This document shows positions 59,945 to 64,000 of a stretch of DNA of 64,000 nt, one piece after another (the first letter of the stretch is position 1; each line of letters opens with the position of its first letter). The translations under genes and the position numbers were made by a program. The stretch comes from Jannaschia sp. Os4 (GTDB lineage Bacteria > Pseudomonadota > Alphaproteobacteria > Rhodobacterales > Rhodobacteraceae): positions 558,001-622,000 of the forward strand of contig NZ_JAFCAR010000001.1 in NCBI RefSeq assembly GCF_016820245.1, given 5' to 3'. The notes under the pieces are model-generated. The model made no database searches and was not told the origin of the DNA. It saw only the letters and a list, made by a program, of their open reading frames with translations.

Positions 59945-61288
59945 ATGGACGATCTGAACGCGCTCGCGGGGCGGCTGCTCATGACCGCGACCCGGGCCGG
60001 GGCCGAGGCGGCGGACGCCATCGCGGTGGACGGCACCTCGGTGTCGGTGGACGTGCGGAACGGCGTGCTGGAGCAGGCGGACCGCTCCGAGGGGGTGGAG
60101 ATCGGCCTGCGCGTGCTGATCGGGCGGCGGCAGGCTTGCGTGTCGGCCTCGGACGTGTCGGACGCGACCTTGGGCACGATGGCCGAGCGGGCCGTGGCGA
60201 TGGCGCGCGAGGCGCCGGAGGATCCGGGCGCGGGGCTGGCCGACCCGGACCAGCTGGCCGCGGGCGTGGACGCGGCCGCGCTGGACCTCGTGGACGGGGC
60301 GGAGGCGCTGTCGCCTGCAGACTTGCAGGACTGGGCCGTGCGGGCCGAGGCGGCGGCGCTGGCCGTGGACGGCGTGACGCAGGTGAGCGGGGCGGGCGCG
60401 GGTCGCGGCGACCGGCGGGTCTGGATCGCGGCGACCAACGGGTTCGCGGGCGGCTACCGGCGGACGGGGACGTCGCTGTCCTGCGTGGCGATTGCGGGCG
60501 AGGGGCTGGGGATGGAGCGGGACTACTACGGCGACAGCCGGGTGCACCGCGCGGACCTCGACGACCCCGAGACGGTGGGGCGCATGGCGGGCGACCGGGC
60601 GGTCGCGCGGTTCGGGGCGTCCAAGCCGCCGACCGGCGCCTATCCGGTGGTCTACGACGAGCGGGTGGCGGGCGCGCTGATCGGGCACCTGCTGGGCGCG
60701 ATCAACGGGACGAGCGTGGCGCGGGGCGCGACCTTCCTGCGGGGCGCGATGGGCGAGCGGGTGCTGCCGGAGGGCATCGACCTGCACGACGACCCGACCA
60801 TCCCGCGGCTGTCCGGCTCCAAGCCGTTCGACGCCGAGGGGCTGCCCGCCATGCGGCGGGCCTTGGTGGAGGACGGGGTGCTGCGGTCGTGGGTGCTGGA
60901 CCTCGCCACGGCGCGCAAGCTGGGGCTGGAGAGCACGGGCAACGCCTCGCGCGGGACGTCGGCCCCGCCGTCCCCATCGGCGGGCAACGTGCGGATGACC
61001 CAAGGGACCCGGTCGCGGGACGACCTGCTGGCCGAGATGGGGACGGGCCTGCTGATCACGGGGATGATCGGGTCGAGCGTGAACGCGACGACGGGCGACT
61101 ACTCGCGCGGGGCGTCGGGCTTCTGGGTCGAGAACGGCGAGATCGTGCGGCCCGTCAACGAGTGCACGGTGGCGGGGAACCTGCGGGACATGCTGCGGAC
61201 GGTGGTGCCGGCGGACGACGCGCGGCTGCACGTGGGCCGCGCGGTGCCCTCGCTGCTGGTCGAAGGGCTGACGATTGCCGGAGCCTGA
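59945..61288 (+). CDS. pmbA: TldE/PmbA-family metallopeptidase subunit
   Basis: 447 residues. PmbA/TldE partners TldD in peptide maturation and antitoxin cleavage; TldE itself lacks the metal site. Typical segments: VSVDVRNGVLEQADRSEGVEIGLRVLIG, PPTGAYPVVYDERVAGALIGHLLGAINGTSVARGATFL, GSKPFDAEGLPAMRRALVEDGVL and NATTGDYSRGASGFWVENGEIVRPVNECTVAGNL. GGAGGA ends 7 bases before ATG 59945; GTG 59939 is an alternative start. The CysQ-like gene overlaps its end by 14 bases. Confidence 0.9.
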   Translation: MDDLNALAGRLLMTATRAGAEAADAIAVDGTSVSVDVRNGVLEQADRSEGVEIGLRVLIGRRQACVSASDVSDATLGTMAERAVAMAREAPEDPGAGLADPDQLAAGVDAAALDLVDGAEALSPADLQDWAVRAEAAALAVDGVTQVSGAGAGRGDRRVWIAATNGFAGGYRRTGTSLSCVAIAGEGLGMERDYYGDSRVHRADLDDPETVGRMAGDRAVARFGASKPPTGAYPVVYDERVAGALIGHLLGAINGTSVARGATFLRGAMGERVLPEGIDLHDDPTIPRLSGSKPFDAEGLPAMRRALVEDGVLRSWVLDLATARKLGLESTGNASRGTSAPPSPSAGNVRMTQGTRSRDDLLAEMGTGLLITGMIGSSVNATTGDYSRGASGFWVENGEIVRPVNECTVAGNLRDMLRTVVPADDARLHVGRAVPSLLVEGLTIAGA

Positions 61289-62045
61289 CGACCTCGCGCT
61301 GCTGGTCCGCGCCGCCGAGGTCGCGGGCGAGATCGCGATGCGCTGGTTCGGGCGGGTGCGCCCCCGCGACAAGGGCGACGGGCAGGGGCCGGTCACCGAG
61401 GCCGACCTCGAGGTCGACGCGACCCTGCGCGCGATGCTGACCGAGGCGCGGCCGGGCTACGGCTGGCTGTCGGAGGAGAGCGTGGACGGGCCGGAGCGCC
61501 TGACGCGCGACCGGGTGTTCGTGGTCGATCCGATCGACGGGACGCGGGCGTTCATCGACGGGGCGAAGGACTGGGGCCATTCGCTGGCGGTCGTCGAGCA
61601 TGGGGTGCCGGTGGCCGCCGTGGTGCTCATGCCGGTGCGCGGGACGACCTACGCCGCCGCCGCCGGGCGGGGCGCGACCAAGGACGGGGCGGCGATGGCG
61701 CCCTCGGGGCGCGGCGCGCTGGAGGGGGCCACGGTCTTGGGGGCGAAGGCCAACTTCCGACCCGAGCGGTGGCGCGAGGTGCCGCCCGTGGAGCGGACGT
61801 TCCGCTCGTCGCTGGCCTACCGGCTGGCGCTGGTGGCGGAGGGGCGGTTCGACGCGATGATCACCCTACGCCGCGCGTGGGAGTGGGACATCGCGGCGGG
61901 CGCGCTGCTCTGCGCGGAGGCGGGGGCGGCGGTGACGGACCGGCGGGGCGGGCCGCTGCGGTTCAACGGGGTGGAGGCGCTGCTCGACGGCGTCGTCGCG
62001 GGGACGCCGGCGGTGCATGGCGGGCTGATGGAGCGGTTGGCGTGA
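61275..62045 (+). CDS. Inositol-monophosphatase-family phosphatase (CysQ/SuhB-like), TTG start
   Basis: 256 residues. Li+-sensitive phosphatase superfamily: GPVTEADLEVDATLRAML, WLSEESVD (Glu-Glu), the metal motif VFVVDPIDGTRAFIDGAKDWGHSLAVV (DPIDGT) near residue 76, and WEWDIAAGALLCAEAGAAVTDRRG (WD-x-AAG). Length and context (pmbA - this - DUF4170 - waaA) match CysQ-annotated 3'(2'),5'-bisphosphate nucleotidase genes in the order, but inositol-1-phosphatase cannot be excluded. No ATG or GTG fits; the TTG at 61275 lies inside pmbA. Confidence 0.88.
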   Translation: MPEPDDLALLVRAAEVAGEIAMRWFGRVRPRDKGDGQGPVTEADLEVDATLRAMLTEARPGYGWLSEESVDGPERLTRDRVFVVDPIDGTRAFIDGAKDWGHSLAVVEHGVPVAAVVLMPVRGTTYAAAAGRGATKDGAAMAPSGRGALEGATVLGAKANFRPERWREVPPVERTFRSSLAYRLALVAEGRFDAMITLRRAWEWDIAAGALLCAEAGAAVTDRRGGPLRFNGVEALLDGVVAGTPAVHGGLMERLA

Positions 62046-62064
62046 GCGTCCGTGATCGCCGGTC

Positions 62065-62493
62065 GTGAGGCGCTTGGCCCTTCCGCTCGTCGTCGTCGGC
62101 GCGGTGGGCATGGGCGTGGCCTCGATCCTGCCGCCATCGCTGGATCGGAAGACGACCGAGCATCCATCGGTCGCGGCGATGGACGAGGCGGCGCGCTCTT
62201 GGGTGCCGGGCTGGGTGCCTCATGGTGCCGAGCGCATCCGGCTCGTGCGGGACATCGATACGAACGAGGTCTGGATCGCGTTCGCTTTGTCGCGCCGGTG
62301 GGAACCGCCGGAAGGCTGCGCGCTGGATGACGAAGCGCTCGGGCGGGTGCGGTCCGGCGGGACCCGGGATCGAAGCCTTTGGCAGGGGGTGCCACGGTGG
62401 TGCGCCCCGGACGGGTCGGCGGTGTTGCTCGGGCCGGACCGGACGGGACGCTGGCGCGGATATGCTGCGGGCGACGCGGTGTTCGCGGGGTGA
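62065..62493 (+). CDS. Small exported or membrane-anchored hypothetical protein
   Basis: 142 residues with GTG start and one N-terminal hydrophobic stretch (LALPLVVVGAVGMGVASIL), then a soluble domain with WVPGWVPHGAERIRLVRDIDTNEVWIAFALSRRW and two Cys (EGCALDDE, PRWCAPDG). No family recognised. It interrupts the otherwise usual cysQ - DUF4170 order. The last two codons and the stop fall in a GTAG-headed REP-like hairpin, so the C-terminus may have been altered by that insertion. Confidence 0.65.
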   Translation: MRRLALPLVVVGAVGMGVASILPPSLDRKTTEHPSVAAMDEAARSWVPGWVPHGAERIRLVRDIDTNEVWIAFALSRRWEPPEGCALDDEALGRVRSGGTRDRSLWQGVPRWCAPDGSAVLLGPDRTGRWRGYAAGDAVFAG

Positions 62494-62505
62494 ACCCCGC
62501 CCTAC
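62485..62505 (-). repeat. GTAG-headed REP-like hairpin, locus 3
   Basis: On the minus strand GTAGG followed by GCGGGGT-TC-ACCCCGC (stem 62485-62491 with 62494-62500). It is a single unit related to the arms of loci 1 and 2, headed by GTAG (62505-62502). The stop codon of the upstream gene (62491-62493) lies at its loop. A further inverted repeat CGTCCGAC...GTCGGACG (62506-62513, 62531-62538) adjoins it. Confidence 0.6.
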
Positions 62506-62560
62506 CGTCCGACGGACCGCTCGGCTAACGGTCGGACGAACGCACAACACGGAGGCCCCC

Positions 62561-62803
62561 ATGGTCCAGCGCCTGCACCTCGTCTTCGGCGGCGAGCTCG
62601 TGAACCCCTCGTCGACCCAGTTCGCCGATCCCGGGAAGATCGACATCGTCGGCATGTTCCCCGACTACGCCAGCGCCTACGACGCATGGAAGAACGCCGC
62701 GCAGCGCACGGTGGACGACGCCCACGCGCGCTACTTCATCGCGCATATCCACCGCTTGCGGGACGAGGAGACCGAGGCCTCCCCGACGGAGGAACTGGGC
62801 TGA
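62561..62803 (+). CDS. DUF4170 family protein
   Basis: 80 residues, cytoplasmic. VQRLHLVFGGELVNPSSTQFADPGKIDIVGMFPDYASAYDAWKNAAQRTVDDAHARYFIAHIHRL matches the alphaproteobacterial DUF4170 family, regularly encoded beside waaA. Function unknown. GGAGG (62551-62555) precedes the ATG. The stop overlaps the probable CTG start of waaA. Confidence 0.88.
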   Translation: MVQRLHLVFGGELVNPSSTQFADPGKIDIVGMFPDYASAYDAWKNAAQRTVDDAHARYFIAHIHRLRDEETEASPTEELG

Positions 62804-64000
62804 CCAAGACGTCCAAGCCGGGGTTCTCCCCGCTCCTCGCCGCCTATCTCGCCTTCTCGAAGCGCGGCGCCCGCTGGGGCGCCCGCACGCTCGAGAAGCG
62901 CCTCGCGGGGGGCAAGGAGGACCCCCACCGCCTGCCCGAGCGGCGGGGGACGCCGTCGCTGCCCCGCCCCGAGGGGCGGCTCGTCTGGCTGCACGCGGCC
63001 AGCGTCGGCGAGAGCGTGTCCGTGCTGGAGATGATCCGCCGCATGGGCGAGGACGACCCGGACCTGCACTTCCTGCTGACGACGGGGACGGTGACCTCGG
63101 CCGCCGTGCTGGCGGACCGGATGCCGCCGCGCTGCGTCCACCAGTTCGTGCCGCTCGACGTGCGCCCGTGGATGGCGCGCTTCCTCGATCACTGGCGCCC
63201 CGACCTCGCCGTCTTGGCCGAGGGCGAGATCTGGCCCGCCCTCATCGTGGAGGCGGAGGCGCGGGGCGTGCCGCTGGCGCTGATCAACGCCCGGATGACG
63301 GAGCGGGCCTTCCGCCGCTGGCGCTGGGCGCCGCGGGCGGCGGCGTCGCTGCTGTCGCGGATCGCCCACGTCCAAGCGCAGGAGGAGGACACCGCGCGGC
63401 GGCTGCGGCTCCTCGGGCTGCCGGAGGCGCGGCTGGAGGTGACCGGCACGCTCAAGGAGGGGTCGGCCGCCCTGCCCGCCAGCGACCGGGAGCTGCGGCG
63501 CCTGCACGACGCGCTGGACGGGCGGCCCTGCTGGCTGGCCGCCTCGACCCACGACGACGAGGAGGCGGCCTGCGCCTTCGCCCACCGCCGGGCGCTGCAG
63601 TCGTGGCACGCGCTCCTCCTCGTGCTGGCCCCGCGCCACCCCGACCGCGCCCCCGAGATCGTGCGCGCCCTGCGCCAGACCGGGTGGAAGGTCGCCCAGC
63701 GCTCCGCGGGCGAGGCGATCCAGCCCGAGACGCAGGTCTACGTCGCCGACACGATGGGCGAGATGGGCCTGTGGTACCGGCTCTGCCCGGTGTCGTTCGT
63801 GGGCGGCTCGCTCGTGCCCGTGGGCGGGCACAACCCCTACGAGCCCGCCGCCCTCGGCTCGGCCATCCTGCACGGGCCGCACGTCCACAACTTCGCGGAG
63901 ATCTACGAGCGGCTGACCGAGGCGCGCGCGGCGGAGCGGGTGGACGACGCCCGCGCCCTCGGCCCTGCCCTCGCCCGCCTGCTGGAGCCCGACCGCGCGG
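62800..64000 (+). CDS. waaA: 3-deoxy-D-manno-octulosonic acid (Kdo) transferase, C-terminus cut by window edge
   Basis: About 400 codons visible. Adds Kdo to lipid A precursor. WaaA features: GKEDPHRLPERRG, VWLHAASVGESVSVLEMI (catalytic Glu in GES), FLLTTGTVTSAAVLADRMPP, HQFVPLDVRPWMARFLDHWRPDLAVLAEGEIWPALI and SFVGGSLVPVGGHNPYEPAALG. No ATG, GTG or TTG exists in frame near the start. CTG at 62800 overlaps the previous stop (CTGA) and has GGAGGA (62788-62793) 6 bases before it, so CTG initiation is proposed. The end lies beyond the window. Confidence 0.9.
   Translation, partial: MTKTSKPGFSPLLAAYLAFSKRGARWGARTLEKRLAGGKEDPHRLPERRGTPSLPRPEGRLVWLHAASVGESVSVLEMIRRMGEDDPDLHFLLTTGTVTSAAVLADRMPPRCVHQFVPLDVRPWMARFLDHWRPDLAVLAEGEIWPALIVEAEARGVPLALINARMTERAFRRWRWAPRAAASLLSRIAHVQAQEEDTARRLRLLGLPEARLEVTGTLKEGSAALPASDRELRRLHDALDGRPCWLAASTHDDEEAACAFAHRRALQSWHALLLVLAPRHPDRAPEIVRALRQTGWKVAQRSAGEAIQPETQVYVADTMGEMGLWYRLCPVSFVGGSLVPVGGHNPYEPAALGSAILHGPHVHNFAEIYERLTEARAAERVDDARALGPALARLLEPDRA

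Overview
The window is a very GC-rich chromosomal segment of an alphaproteobacterium, almost certainly of the Rhodobacterales (Rhodobacter/Roseobacter type). The reasons are a cobalamin operon with a CbiG/CobE-CobJ fusion, the order pmbA - cysQ-like - DUF4170 - waaA, the run aminotransferase - ftsK - lolA, an NDUFS4-type complex I accessory gene, a CenR-like response regulator, and a repeated intergenic motif (CCCCCGRGRTATTT..GCCAAGA) that I associate with this group. Genus and species cannot be fixed by eye. The only stretch of clearly different composition is about 17.8-18.9 kb (a DUF3800 gene, roughly 50 % GC).

Layout. 0-5 kb: 5' end of typA (minus), a di-heme peroxidase-like gene with an overlapping alpha/beta hydrolase, two small related secreted proteins, a D-amino-acid aminotransferase-like gene and a small PilZ-like gene. 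4.9-11.5 kb: a tightly overlapping corrin-ring operon on the minus strand (small membrane protein - cbiX - cobH - cobL - cobI - cbiG/cobE-cobJ - cobM). 11.6-15.4 kb: DUF4432, DUF3750, a coiled-coil secreted protein, NDUFS4-like and a GNAT gene. 15.5-19.2 kb: uvrB, the DUF3800 gene and a small stress-type membrane protein. 19.3-28.4 kb: hemerythrin, an outer-membrane-like protein, DUF427, DUF5665, trmL, dacB, a DMT transporter, a SpoIIE phosphatase with a degenerate receiver, ilvA, a polytopic membrane protein and a PRC-barrel protein. 28.4-35.7 kb: soxR divergent from a VOC gene with a SoxR-type operator, argG, a DUF898/M48 pair, a membrane-anchored AraC regulator divergent from a hydrolase, and exported msrA.

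35.7-45.7 kb: HNH nuclease, TIGR03862-type flavoprotein, L,D-transpeptidase overlapping ribA, cenR followed by a possible small RNA and a strong terminator, RidA, a WYL regulator, DUF2461, an FAH-family hydrolase overlapping a Baeyer-Villiger-type monooxygenase, and an arsR-arsC-aquaporin arsenic operon. 45.7-64 kb: an MFS transporter, xth, a YbbN thioredoxin, rhodanese, LonN-like and Trm112-like proteins, a UbiH-type hydroxylase, amidase, dapC-like aminotransferase, ftsK, GNAT, lolA, DUF2125, pmbA, a CysQ-like phosphatase, a small hypothetical, DUF4170 and the first 400 codons of waaA, which seems to begin at CTG.

No prophage, integrase, CRISPR array, tRNA or rRNA was seen, and no operon of unknown function stands out. 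The most interesting signals are in the non-coding DNA: (i) four GGAAC-N16/17-CGTT promoters like those of the general-stress sigma factor EcfG, before a PLDc_N-like peptide, a PRC-barrel protein, msrA and a PilZ-like gene; (ii) three GTAG-headed REP-like palindromes at gene 3' ends, two of which supply the stop codon of the adjacent gene; (iii) four or five copies of a hairpin plus conserved-tail element, two of them inside the cobalamin operon; and (iv) operator-like repeats for SoxR, ArsR and the membrane AraC regulator. Translational coupling through ATGA/GTGA/TTGA/CTGA overlaps is very frequent.
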